Source of the DNA: Congeria kusceri
Taxonomy: Eukaryota; Mollusca; Bivalvia; Myida; Dreissenidae
DNA length: 64,000 nt
NCBI GenBank assembly: GCA_027627225.1
Contig: CM051029.1
Span: 73,661,078-73,725,077, forward strand
Direction: 5' to 3'
Shown: positions 11,440-23,040 of the stretch, in pieces
Layout of the letters: every line of letters begins with the position of its first letter
How positions within the stretch are numbered: position 1 is the stretch's first letter
The notes under the pieces: generated by a model
The model's database searches: none
Seen by the model: the letters and a program-made list of their open reading frames with translations, nothing else
What the model was told of the DNA's origin: nothing
Translations under genes and position numbers: made by a program

Positions 11440-14400
11440 ATGTCTGTTAGAGTTGCAACTGCTTTTGCGGTGTATTTGATTGGTAAGCGTGTTTATTTAT
11501 TTTTCTTAGTATTTCTTTACTAAATAACATACTAATGTGTTTTGTTTTATATAAACTATTACGGTGAAACTGTTTGAATCGAACTCAAATTGATTTATTT
11601 TAAAACCATTATAACAAATCAAAGCAACTGTAACACATAGCGAAAAACCCGTTAAAACGTCTACCATGTTTGGAATATTTGGCGATGTCAGCAGCAATTA
11701 TGTTATGAAAACATTATATGCCTCAGATATTGTACACGACTTATATATATTTTTATATTTTAGTATCCGTTATATCTGCATACAATCCATGTTCAAGCGG
11801 GAATTACCGCGAGTTTCCCTCCCAAAATATCGGGGCAAGGAAAGAAGGTTGTTTGTCCAGCGTGTTCGAGGAATGCGACCATTACTTTAATGACACCCTG
11901 TGGTACACATCGACCGTTGGTAAGCTGCAGGCACATTGTCCGCAAGACAGAAGTTGTGACAGTCCGCTACCTGCGTGGATTGACGGTAGGTAAATGCAGT
12001 TATGACGACGTGACTGTTGAAAGATACATTGTTCTAAATGGACGGTAGGTATGTGGAGTTAAATGATGTTAATGATGAAATATAGTTTGTTCAGGATGGC
12101 CGGCTGGCAACTGTAGTTATATTGACGGTAATGATGACATATTAGTTTGTTCTGTATAGATGGTAGGCCACTGAAGTTATAATGCCGCGAATAATAAACG
12201 ATTGTTTTGTTATTTTTTCTCTTGTTCTTGGATGGTTTTAATGTTGAATACATTGTTAAAGCCTCCAAATCTACATTTGGCATACAAAAGTTTTCTTTGT
12301 ACGAGTTAACAAGTGTATAAAACAGTGTTACTCTTTATTATTTTAATAATACTTCAAAACAGTTACCAACGTTTTCTTAATCCAAAAATTAACTATCAAC
12401 CATGAAAACTGCTTATCGCAACATAGTATGTTTAAATATTACAAGCATGCTGAACTGTCGGATTTGGAAGACGTGCACTGCGTGCTGTGTAAAATCGAAT
12501 TCCGTGTCAATGTCAATCACAATATCAAGCAAAATGCTTTTTCTGACAATGTAAACTACGAATACAAATTGTTTTGTCGGAATGTATAGTATAGTGCGAA
12601 ATTATTAACCTGACACTCATGAACATTCCGTATGAAATCGGGATCTATTTATAGATACCACGATAAGTATCGAGCGCATCTACAATGTAAATTTATATCG
12701 TGTTGGGTAATATATCGTCAAGCACGAATGGTGTAGTGGAACAGATGCCGCGCTTGCGATGCGAAGTTTTGAGTTCGAGTCTCGGCATCGACATTTTATA
12801 AACATGTTATTTTACACATTTTGTTGCGGGTCAGTACCCACGTTTTTCACGATTTATCCATCGAGTGTGTGATTGTAATTGAAACACTGTGCTAATATGG
12901 TAAATGTACTATAAAAATAATTCAAAATAATAGTAGCACAATAAAATATTTTCTCCTTTTGTTAAATTAATATTTCATGATCTGCATATTTAATAACTCA
13001 TAACTTTTTACAAAAGGTTGCTGTAAGACTGAATTGAACTCGGTTCGATGGCGTGCCGCGCGGGCACTTATACCACACGACCATTAATTAACCACTCTCG
13101 CTACCCCGTATTAAAATCTATATCAACATAAATTCCAATAACAGAAACTTGTCCAAAACAACGCAATCAATCGAACACATGGTTTGACACGAAGATTACT
13201 GAGTGTCAGGTGAATAATTTTGCACTATAATGCGTTACATACAATGTTAAAATAGACTTCAATTCTGTCTACAACTAGCTTCATATTTTGTTTAATAATT
13301 TTAATTCGAAATGGACCCTGTGGCCTTTAATAGGTGCCTACCCAGATGAAACAGATGGCATAGTAAATCGAAGTGTCTGAATCAAGAAAGAATCGGAATG
13401 TTGTCACACCGTCCTTACGATGGAGATAAAGACACGTTTGCAGTGTTCCGTTTGCCGAATGTGCCATCATGTCCGTCAGCATATTGTTTTGGTAATGAAA
13501 TAAAGAATTAAAGAATAGTCTGTATTGGATTAAGAAAAGAGAAGATCATCAATGTATTTTCAATGAGTGTTGTCAAAAACATGATGTTCATGTGAATGTA
13601 TAGTGTTGTATAGGCAATTGGTATCTTGCCTCAAATAAAAAAGACCAGGGACCGTATTCCAGAAACATCTTAAGTTTATCTCAAAATATTTTCACTATAG
13701 TTCCAATTTGTGTAAGGTAATATTTTTAAAACTACATATAAATTAGTGAATCCAATTACAGTAAGGTAAATAATAGCTAATAATAAGTTGATAAATAGTG
13801 AACATTTAGCAGAATTTCATGTATACATGGAATAAAATGCTCAAGAAAAATGACGATATTTAGGCAAAGGATAAGGTTTCACTTAAGATGCAAGGACCCC
13901 AGGGCCTGTATTCACTAAGATCTTTAGGGAAATCTTAAGTAAACTTCTAAAATTATTAAAATTCCTTAAGTCTCTTGCCGGTTCAAGTATAGACTGTTTA
14001 AATTGAAACGTTTTAAATTAGTAAATATTGTTTAGGTATTTAATATTTTAAAAGTTGGTAAACAGAAATATTTGTATTTCCTATAGATCTCTCGAACAAT
14101 TGTTCTCTTAATTATAACTTTTGTTAAAATTTCCCTATGGGATTTTGCTTAAACAGATACTAGGTCAGAATATATTAACAAAGGTCCAAAGGTCGGCCTC
14201 CTGCTTGTGTTTCTGGGGTTTCATATAACATACATTTATTTTTACTATTTCAGAATCCAGTTTGCCATGTGAAAAACCTACTACGACATCTCTGACAAAG
14301 TCTGCTACAGTGCCTAATGGTAAATGTAAATACACGTATTTTTATAGAAAATAGTTGATATTCTTTTTTAGAAAAAAACGCATGTTTACTATTTTCTCAT

Positions 14401-15687
14401 GTTTTAAAACAATAACTGTCGATATTGGCTAAACATGGCTTTTTTAAATAACTTTTATATGTAATTTTAAAAGTAATATTTGGTTATGATAAAAAAATAT
14501 ACGTTCGTTAATATATCCAAATGTGGTAAATAGAAAACTGTAGCAAAGGTTACAATATATTAGTATAGCTTGGCTACAAACCAGATAGACTGGTACTCCA
14601 GTATCTCCAAAATTAAACTGTTATGAATATTAATAGTTTGCTTTCCGGAAAGCGTCTCGTATTTATATATGAAATATAAGGAGTTTAGTCTTGAGTGTAC
14701 GTATTAAACATGTTGTTTATTGGTCTTTCAGACGGACGCCACGATGATTCTTTGTTAATAGGAATACTCGTCGGAGGCGGGGTTGTAGTCGTTTGTATTT
14801 CCTCCGGTATCATTCTGTATTCGAAGTTTGGAAGGTCAGTGATAGTAACAGCAATATACTTGTTAGTAGAGGTGTCTATACACAAATGTTTTATTATGTG
14901 AAAGTTTATCTCTTACGTCAGAGATATGTCAGGTTCCCGCTTAGCAAGATTGTTTTATATATTTACATGGGCAAAGGTTTTCAGTATTAATTATAATTTC
15001 AGTATTTTTGAAAGTTTGCAGCCGGTATTAATTTTGCATGAATAAAATACATAGAATAAATAAGAATGTTGTATGGGTCAATTATTCAATTTAAATCCAG
15101 TAGGTTTAAACAATGTTTTGCCAGACCAGCGGTTGTCAGAAAATGTACGAGACGTTCAACAATGTTCATGGGTGAAAGTGCTGATTTTTGAACATACTGA
15201 TATAAGGTTTTCATGATAATTAACTCATAGTTTATATTGGATAAAAACTTTCAAAAATACTGAAATTATAATTAATACTGAAAACCTTTGCCCATGTAAA
15301 TATATAAAACAATCTTGCTAAGCGGGAACCTGACATATCTCTGACGTAAGAGATAAACTTTCACATAATAAAACATTTTGTCGCTCATAAAATAATCCTC
15401 TCAAAAAACGTTGTCGCCACGTTTGTGATTTTGTTGCATTTGGTGACAGTGGCGATCGACTGCGAAGCACCTCATATATTTCTTCTAGGACTGTAGTTTG
15501 TTCGGTAGTTTATTAATTTTGTCTTTTCATTGATTGAACAGAACTGTGTCTCATCAATAAGCATTTAGATAAAAAAAAGTACAAAATACAGAGAGACATA
15601 TTTGTTTTCAGAAAATTACAGAGAATCAGCACGGAACAGTATCCTGCCGTTGTCATTAGCGATGGGTTGCCACCTAAAACGTCCTGA
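11440..15687 (+). CDS. Type I membrane protein with a D8C-type (uromodulin-like) Cys domain
   Basis: Six exons: 11440-11482, 11764-11985, 13334-13491, 14254-14319, 14732-14834, 15612-15687. All junctions are GT-AG and in phase apart from a one-base loss inside exon 3. The product starts with a signal peptide (MSVRVATAFAVYLIVSVISA). Next is a D8C-type domain, with CDHYFNDTLWYTST, CPQDRSCDSPLPAWIDG, AYPDETDGIV and the closing FAVFRLPNVPSCPSAYC. Then come a short Ser/Thr linker, a transmembrane helix (LLIGILVGGGVVVVCISSG) and a tail of about 30 residues ending at 15687. D8C domains occur in uromodulin, GP2 and VWDE relatives; the ligand here is unknown. In exon 3, TGA at 13378-13380 falls where the family has Cys. 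One missing pyrimidine there restores both that Cys and the downstream frame. Introns carry foldback repeats. Confidence 0.78.
12590..13229. mobile_element. Foldback element with two opposed tRNA-like modules (copy 2)
   Basis: The inverted ends are TATAGTGCGAAATTATTAAC then CTGACACTCATGAAC on the left, and on the minus strand TATAGTGCAAAATTATTCAC then CTGACACTCAGTAAT. They resemble those of copy 1 (4607-5302), notably in ACCTGRCACTC. A plus-strand tRNA-like module (about 12722-12793) has TGGTGTAGTGG and GAGTTCGAGTC. A minus-strand module (about 13090-13017) has TGGTCGTGTGG and GAGTTCAATTC. Layout is as in copy 1, although the internal sequence differs strongly. It lies in intron 2 of the D8C membrane gene. 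Confidence 0.65.
13600..13930. repeat. Dispersed repeat fragments
   Basis: At 13600-13650 is a partial copy of the TTGCCTCAAATAAA-ended repeat. It is followed by two stretches opening GGGACCGTATTCCAGAAACA and GGGCCTGTATTCACTAAGAT, apparently related to each other (CCGTATTCCAGAAACATCTT versus CCTGTATTCACTAAGATCTT). They lie in intron 3 of the D8C membrane gene. No coding was found. Confidence 0.4.
14884..15381. repeat. Perfect inverted repeat, 135 bp arms, 228 bp spacer
   Basis: Arm 14884-15018 (begins AAATGTTTTATTATGTGAAA) is found as an exact reverse complement at 15247-15381. I could find no mismatch. The spacer (15019-15246) is ordinary AT-rich sequence. It lies in the last intron of the D8C membrane gene, which would be transcribed through it. 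No transposon termini or target duplication are obvious, so it may be a recent inverted duplication rather than a mobile element. Confidence 0.93.
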
Positions 15688-17610
15688 GAATTATTCTTGT
15701 ATTACAAACGGACGTAATGTTGCAACTGATTGTATCAGCCTACATGCAGGTTCAAGGGTGGCAATTGATGCGCGCGCATTTCAATGTTAACATACTACGA
15801 TTGCGAAGATGACATAATGTGCATTTCAGTATGAGTTTCTTGAATTTGAGTATAGGGGATATACCGTCGTATTTTAGTTTCCATAACATGTTTTCTGTTT
15901 CTAGAAACTCACAATAAATCGATAGATCACAGTTTGACAACTCTGGAATGCGCGCGCCTCCATTACTGCCCTCGTATTGCTTGCACGGATCGTACACGTT
16001 ATATCTTGTTTACATGGTTTTGATAAGTTACTTAATATGACTACATGAAATATCATATAAAAACATCCATAAACATTATTGTTTTCCAAACGTGTTCTGT
16101 AGTATTTCATCATAAAGGCAAAAATCAGTATTGTTGTTGGACGTTTCATCACAATGTACCATATTCTACGATACGGGTTTTGTTATGTACATGAAAAAAT
16201 AATTAGTATGAAATTTCAGTGAAATCGTTATTGAAATTTTTTATTTGTGCAGTTGCTATTGTTTGCATGATTTTCTTTTAAACATATATTTGTAGTTTTG
16301 TTATGCAAAAATACTTGGTTATCCTTTATAAATCCTTTTAGTGGCTTTTACTTATATAATAAAACTGTCAAATTTAATGGATCAGTGTATGGGAGTCAAA
16401 CAAGCGGACCACTATTTCATGTATTTAGGGATAAATCAATACAAGATTTCAGCAGCAAATGATCAAGTGTTGTTGTTGTTATTGTTTTCAACAAAGCACA
16501 ACTGCGACTCAAGGACAGTTATAAGCAAAGTTGGAACAGTACAATACTCATTTTTCATGTTAGATGAATTAAATAATCACGTTTAAAATAGAAAATTTCA
16601 TATTAAACCATTTTACATTAGATCCAAGAAACGAAACAGCGTTATGTAGGCACAATTTAAGGTATCTAGCTAAAACTAGAAATCAAACGAGGTCGATACA
16701 TAAGTCATGAGAATAGCATTTGTAAACTGTGTAACTTAAGACAAGTTGAAAATGTTGATGTTGATGTTGTTGTGGCATAGAATCACAGATTTATATGTTG
16801 TACACTCCTGTGAATTTTATGAGCATATACATAAATAAATATGTGTCGTCAAGAAATTGTTGTTGTTGTTGGTGTTTTTTGTTAATTTGTGGATTGATTT
16901 AAAATTGTTCCACAACATTTAACAGCCACAACGAACAAAACATGAACAGTATTTCCATAGTAAAACTTAAATACCAGGCGACCATTAGATGCGATATTGA
17001 ATAAAATCACTTGCTGCAACATATCATACAAACACCGTTTTTTCTTATGTGATTATTTGGTAATTCTAATGTCAAAAAGACCACAAACAATTGTTCAGTT
17101 TTTTATGTTTAACCAATCATTCTGTCAAGATTCTACCATAACCCCAGTTAAACTCTCTTAGAATTAATGTAGTCTGTGGCAGGTCTCAAGCTGTCAACTC
17201 TTATGACAATAAAGGGCCCTGGTATACTAATCATTGGAAACGGCACATTCTAAACGAAGAAATGTCCAACTTGACAAATAGCAGGCCATATGAAATGTTA
17301 ACTTTATTCCAATGTTCTCAGAAATTTAGCAATTCAGAGCACGTTTAGACTTTGTCCAGTGAGGACCTGTTAGAAGTGCCCAAGGGGCCAAAACTGTTGA
17401 AGTAAATATCAAGGATATATCTACATTGAATAAAACTGGGGTAAATATTACTTTCATTCATTATTTTTGTTCCTTGTACATTCTTGCAGTCTGCTAGCTT
17501 GCAAGTCGATTTGTTTAATATGTAACATAGTGAAACTAATAAAGATATGCTGCATTCATGGATTTTGAATAATTTACGTGTGTGAATGTGAATATAGCAT
17601 TACAATATAA

Positions 17611-17700
17611 ACAATGCGAAACTCCAGTTGCGACAGCAGGAGAGAACTCTTAGTAGCAGCTCGAGGTCCTACTATTTATTAATGGCAAGTGACAAGACAT
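17611..17700. repeat. Dispersed repeat, copy 2 (GAAACTCCAGTTGCGACAGC family)
   Basis: Matches 1478-1575: GCGAAACTCCAGTTGCGACA, GCAGGAGAGAACTCTT, then TATTTATTAATGGCAAGTGA. Same orientation as copy 1. Ends are undefined. Confidence 0.45.
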
Positions 17701-17899
17701 GTGTGTTATTGGCAATTTTTTGGGGGGGATATGGAAATGATGTATGTGTACGAATCATGGTTTGATTTATTTGATGTAAGGGAATAAGGCTATTTGATAT
17801 TTGGTTAAATTACATTGAAACTGTGAATGCTGGCTGTCTGCATTATATTATAACGTTAATCATGTGAATGTCACCGTGGTGATTATAATTATTAAATCC

Positions 17900-18220
17900 C
17901 AGTTTTCCGGGTGAGGCAGTGCCACAGGTAGTTGCTGCAGCCAAGCGGAACCAGAGGGCAGTTCTCCGGGCCAGACAGAGCCAGGAGGTAGTCCTGGGCC
18001 AGAGAGTGCCAAGAGAGGAGTCGTTCGGACCAAGCAGTGCCAAGGGCTGCAGCTGTGGTCAAGCAGAGTCGAGCGGTTGATTGGGCCAGGCATATCCAGG
18101 AAATAGTTGTGGGCCAGGAAGTGCCGAGAGAGTAGTCGTTCGGGCCCAGCAGAGCCAGGAAGGATTTTTGGGCCGGGCAGTGCCCAAGGGTACCGGAAGT
18201 TGTTCGGATCAGGTGGAAGT
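17900..18220. repeat. GC-rich degenerate minisatellite
   Basis: Irregular repetition of blocks such as GGGCCAGGCAGTGCCA and GAGTAGTCGTTCGGGCC at about 35-45 bp spacing. Base composition is much richer in G and C than the surroundings. Reverse-strand ORFs here are a by-product of the repetition. Confidence 0.6.
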
Positions 18221-18479
18221 GAAGGCGGACGGATGGTGAGCGTAACGCGTAGTGTTCACATTCAAGTCGGTCAGCTAAAATGAATTAATGAGAAAAAGGT
18301 TATGTCATGAACATTTCGTGTGTAAGTAATTTAGAACATTAGAGATTTTGATAGTTATTTAGCAACAACTGTGCATGTATGGATATAATAACCTGTACTA
18401 ACCCTAGATTTAAAATATGTAAACCAATATAATCATTTAAATTGTTTTAACCGTTATCTGTATCCATTATCATTTCCAT

Positions 18480-18860
18480 GATCAAGGCTCGAAGCGCTTG
18501 TCACTCATAAATTTCACCCCGTGACACATTCTAACATGATACTCGCTAATTTTTCTATAGACAAAATTATCGTTGTTAAACTTCCCAATAATCAACGCAT
18601 AAAGAAGTCCCAATTCTGAGGGAGCATAGTAAAAGGTAGTTCCATTTATAATTGCAAAAATATATGTCAAATCACGTCAAAATCGAAATAGTTTCGCATT
18701 ATCGTTTTTTAACGGCCAATAAACAACTCTTTGTCCTTCCAATGCGTGGCTATTATATAATTCGGTATAACGCCCTCTGGTTTAATTCATACGAATCAGA
18801 ACTCTAAATCGGTGTTTATTGGCCGATAAACAACAATAAATCGAAAATTATTTATTACGT
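18480..18860 (+). repeat. Dispersed repeat, copy 1 (GTTTATTGGCCGATAAACAA family)
   Basis: Shares TTTTCTATAGACAAA, TTGTTAAACT, AATCGAAATA, a GTTTAATTYATAYGMATCAG block and a GTTTATTRGCYGATAARCAA block, in the same order, with 30480-30760. The short inverted pair GGCCAATAAAC / GTTTATTGGCC lies inside. No coding. Confidence 0.5.
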
Positions 18861-20582
18861 AAACAACGTGGGTGCATTTCAAAATAACAATTTAATATCT
18901 TTGTCAGAACTTTCGTTAAACTAAAAACTAAATAGTTTTGTATACAATCATACGAATACACTGAGTTTATTTATATAAATGGCAACACTTTAATTAAACG
19001 TATGCTTTGATTTTTTATTCTAATTACAGCGTGTATAGTGACACAATCTGAATGCTTATCTTCGCAGAGGTCTTCGCTCTCCAAATGCTTTTAAGTTTGC
19101 GTATGCGTTCAAATAACTTTAACTATTGTTACATGGGTGAGGTTTTGTATAGTGGTTGGAGGACCGTGGTCATTTCTGCTCCAGCCACCGAGACAACTTG
19201 CACATAAATTCAATTAACTTTAGCTACATAACAGTTGTAAACACCGTCTTGTTATCCGCCTTATCCGACAACGGGTTGGATTACAGATTGGAAATATCAT
19301 TCCTACAAAAAGTCATGATTCTAGTTGCATGTCGAATTGAACTGATAATGAATACAAAAACTGTAAAAACAACCTAGCACCTCACTATCGTAAATGTTTC
19401 GTTTTTTTATTAAATATAAAATATCGTGCAATGCCCCATCGCGTAGTAATTTGCCGAGTCAATGGCATTTGAGTAAAAATGATTTTCAAGTGTATGTACC
19501 TGCATTTCAAAGGAGCAAGATTGCCAGTGTTGATTATACCATTGTCCTCTATCTCAAATCAATGCGTTTTAACGTTCGTTTTAACCAAAATAAATCTGAC
19601 TATTTGAGTAAAATTCAACGATGAATAAAATTACAACTATATTATTCATTTACTATTTTTTTTCAAAACGAACAAGGTGTTTTAACGTCGAAGGTAAACG
19701 CTAAAAATTGTATAAAGTCTACCTAAAATCCTATAGGAAAAACAAGAAATGTCTTTAAAAAAGACAATCGGCGTTGAAAATAATATTGAGATGTCATTTA
19801 AAAATTACCTAAACAGACGGCCAAAATGATCGGTTTCGTGACTTCTCAGACCCCAGATATTTTGGTCCCGACCAATATTAGGAGACTTATTGGACCCCTG
19901 ATTTTTCGGACACTATAAGAAAACTTCTCGGACTCAAAGGTTAATTTGAGATAAATGTATTAATTAAAAAATTTAATAAAATTATCATTAATATCTATGC
20001 TGTGAATCAACCAATCATACAGCTCCATGTGTCCACCAGTGATATATGAACAACCAAAATAATTTAGGTTAACATAATTGTTATATGAATTTGTCAAGCC
20101 AATTTAACAAATTAACAATGTTAGAAAATAATTTGGGGAATGAATTAAAATTATTATATATCAGACGAGTCTATATAGTTATTTATAGTACCGGTAATAT
20201 ACCATTCATGTAAGTTATCTAATATAATAACGATTTGAAGTCGAAGTTGATAGAAAAATGCAATTATAAATAATCGTTAATAAATCGTAACCACAATTTT
20301 AATTCATATTAACAGTAAGTTTATAAATATAAATTTCCCATTTATTTAAATTTTAGGTTTATGATTCTCTGAACGCTATTATTGATGCATGTACGAGTAT
20401 ATTAATTAACACAGCTATACACTGTTTACGCGCTCATTTAGCTCAGTTTTCCCTCTGCATAATTATCGTAAGAAATCAAGGTCAAAAGTGATCTTAGACA
20501 GCTACTCCGAATAAATACGTTGAAAAGGAAGACATGTCCATGCGTTTGTATGTAATCTATCACAGATTATGTTAGATTTTAG

Positions 20583-22363
20583 TACATTACTACGTCCACG
20601 TGGCTAGAAGCAAAGTGGAGTCTAAGAAGGATATCAAGAAGCAAATTGGCGATCTACCAAAGGCAGTTGATGGTTTTAGAGATTCAATTTTTACCATGAT
20701 TGAGAGTGTCAGAGAATATATTTTGATGGAAGCAGAAAAGGTTAAAAACCAGGAAGCATCGCGTCTAGGGGAATGGCAAACGTCATCGGTGAAATGTCGT
20801 CGTACTATCTCAAATATTCTAGCACTGTTGTCGGCTGTAGAGAAAGATGGATCTTCTCAGCAAACTTTCATACTGGCCAAGAGATGTGAACAAACCCTTC
20901 GGAAGATGAAAGAACATATGGACATTTATCGTCAAAATCAGTATTCACTAGTGTTGAACGTTGGCCTTGCCAGCGATATATTAGCTTTGCAAGAACAAGG
21001 CAAAAACATAATTTCGTTCAGCGCCACAAGGCAGCAAAGAAATTCAGGTATGGCATTAGTTGAGGTTGTTTGTATTATAATTTTGTTTGTTATTGTTGTC
21101 GCATACAAATTAAACTCGCTTAATAACACGGGCCCGGATAGCTCAGTTGGTAGAGCGCTGGACTGTCAATCCGGGGTTCGTGAGTTCACTCCCAATCCCG
21201 GCCACATAGATTGTGTGGGGATTGGTCATGCAATTATTTCTAAGGCCATACCCCCCTACCTCTGTTTCAAGTAGGGCATTTGTCAGTTACTGGCATAAGT
21301 ATGTGCACTGGTAAGCCGCTTTGATCGGCCAAGCTTGCCCAGGAAAAGTGCGAGTAGGTAAATGGCCGCCGTGATATGACTGAAATACTGTTAAAAACGG
21401 CAAAAAATCCAAACAAACAAAGAAAACAATAATAATATATGTCTTTCAGTATAGCAAGTTTACGGTCAAATGTAATTGATCATAATAACTACATGTAATT
21501 AAATATTTTCAGCACAAGGCGATATCATACATTTGCACGACCCGTCTAAACGCTTTAAACTAGAGTTGTTAAAGGCGGTGGGTCTCGTGAAGACACGATG
21601 TGACAGGAAGGAACCGTTCATAACCGGACTGGACTTTCTGTCAGACGGAAGACTTGTAGCGGTGGACAACAAAAACATGGAATGCCTGATAATGAATTCG
21701 AGGCTACAAATCAAGGGCACATTCCGGTTTGAAACATACCCGCGAGATGTTGCTACTTTCAATGAAAATGAATTCGCGGTCACTCTTGCTAACAATACTA
21801 TTTGCCTTATGCACGTCGATGACAACATGATAACGTTGACCAGGACATTGAAGACGACGTCACACATTGATTCTATATGCCTCTTGGACGGCTCAACCAT
21901 GGTAGTAGGAACACCGGATGGACCCTGTCCTGTGAAAAAGATTTCATTCGAAAACATTGAAAGTTTATTTGAAGGCGTTCGTTTTGCTGACATGGGTAAC
22001 ATCGTTGATAACATTTTCTGCACCTTCGTAGCTAAGAAGAACACTCTTATTATTAGTGACACTCACAGACAAACGGTATACCTGTATGACACAGATAAAG
22101 GAAGGATAAAGCAAATACTTCATTCGAGTATGGAAGAACCAAGAGGTGTTTGTACGGGTCCTAGTGACACTGGGTTGGTGTGCAGCGAGGACACGAACTC
22201 GATCGTCCATGTGAGCATGGAAGGAGACGTTATCGACAGCCACGCTGTAGACATGGAATATCCGTATTCCATTGCAAGGAGCGAAGACTGCAGGCTACTA
22301 GCCGTTTCCAACAACAGTCAAGGCAATATTCAGATTCATGTGTATCGCATTAATTATTTTTGA
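20583..22363 (+). CDS. TRIM/NHL-like protein (coiled coil plus beta-propeller), 5' end not found
   Basis: Two exons: 20583-21047 and 21513-22363, joined in phase by AATTCAG|GTATGG and TATTTTCAG|CAC. Exon 1 encodes about 155 residues of helical, coiled-coil-like sequence (DIKKQIGDLPKAVDGF and AKRCEQTLRKMKEHMDIY). This resembles the segment after the B-box in TRIM proteins. Exon 2 encodes about 280 residues of repeated beta-propeller blades (GLDFLSDGRLVAVDNKN, LLDGSTMVVGTPDG, PRGVCTGPSDTGLVCSED), as in NHL-type TRIM proteins, and ends in TGA at 22361. The open frame continues upstream of 20600 to an acceptor at 20581-20582, so an upstream exon is expected. The first in-frame ATG is at 20696. 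No RING or B-box was found upstream, so this may be a truncated copy. The single intron holds a SINE. Confidence 0.75.
21130..21420 (+). mobile_element. tRNA-derived SINE
   Basis: The head (from 21130) looks like a tRNA: GGCCCGGATAGCTCAGTTGG, with A box TAGCTCAGTTGG and a decayed B box GAGTTCACTCC. The body is conserved-looking and the tail GTGATATGACTGAAATACTG leads into CAAACAAACAAAG. Length is about 290 bp. It is inserted in the intron of the TRIM/NHL-like gene, same strand. The tail is likely shared with a partner LINE, which I cannot name. Confidence 0.8.
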
Positions 22364-23040
22364 TTTGTAAATATTCGAATGGCAAAGCTCGCATTGACAC
22401 CTTTTTGGCGAGTAAGCGATCTCGGAACATTATTGGTAACTCAAGTCGAAAATATAACGAATATGAAAATTTATACATTTGCATTTCTGTGGAGCATTAT
22501 ATTTCAATTAGAAACCCAATAATTGACTTTGCACTGAGTTTCCAGGGTTTGACCTTAATCTTTGACAAGTGGTGGTCCACAGGACCGGCTACATTCAAAG
22601 CCTACTAGTTCGATACTGAATGAACTGGTCCAGATAATCATAATACATCGAAATGCATAGTGCATATAATAGTTTAAAAAAACTAAATTATTCTCAGAAT
22701 TTAAATCGGAAGATATATTGAGGCACATGAAAGTCTATTATTCATTATATAAATTAAATATAACATAATGTGATATGAACATTGTTGCTTAAATAAAGAT
22801 GAGATATCATCTCAAACTTGACATAAATTTGATATCCATGTGTTTTCGTGTGCTAAGCAATCGAAATGCACTTAGAGCAATTAAATCGATAATTATGTAT
22901 CGTTATTTGATTGGGCTATCCGTTCCTTAACGTTTTGCAATCATTCCCACAATGCGGAAACCTAGATTTGAATTTTGTTTATTTCAATTGTTTTTTTTAA
23001 ATAGAGATACACTTTAAAACTGGCTGTTGTAAAAACAAGA
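22364..23040. other. Downstream region of TRIM/NHL-like gene; nothing else seen
   Basis: AT-rich sequence that should include the 3' UTR. No poly(A) site could be assigned with confidence; AATAAA-like AAATAAAG is near 22793. No repeat or exon was identified. Confidence 0.35.

Larger units (their letters stand above)
15688..20582. other. Intergenic, no supported gene
   Basis: About 4.9 kb with short ORFs only, none resembling a protein or having good splice signals. It includes a dispersed repeat at 17611-17700, a GC-rich minisatellite at 17900-18220 and a repeat at 18480-18860, listed separately. A RING/B-box exon for the TRIM-like gene would be expected here but was not found. Confidence 0.5.

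Noticed and set aside
13378..13380. Selenocysteine codon at a conserved Cys
   Set aside because: The frame downstream is also shifted; one missing base explains both, so recoding is not needed.
21130..21200. Functional tRNA gene
   Set aside because: B box decayed (GAGTTCACTCC) and a long SINE body with CAAA tail follows.
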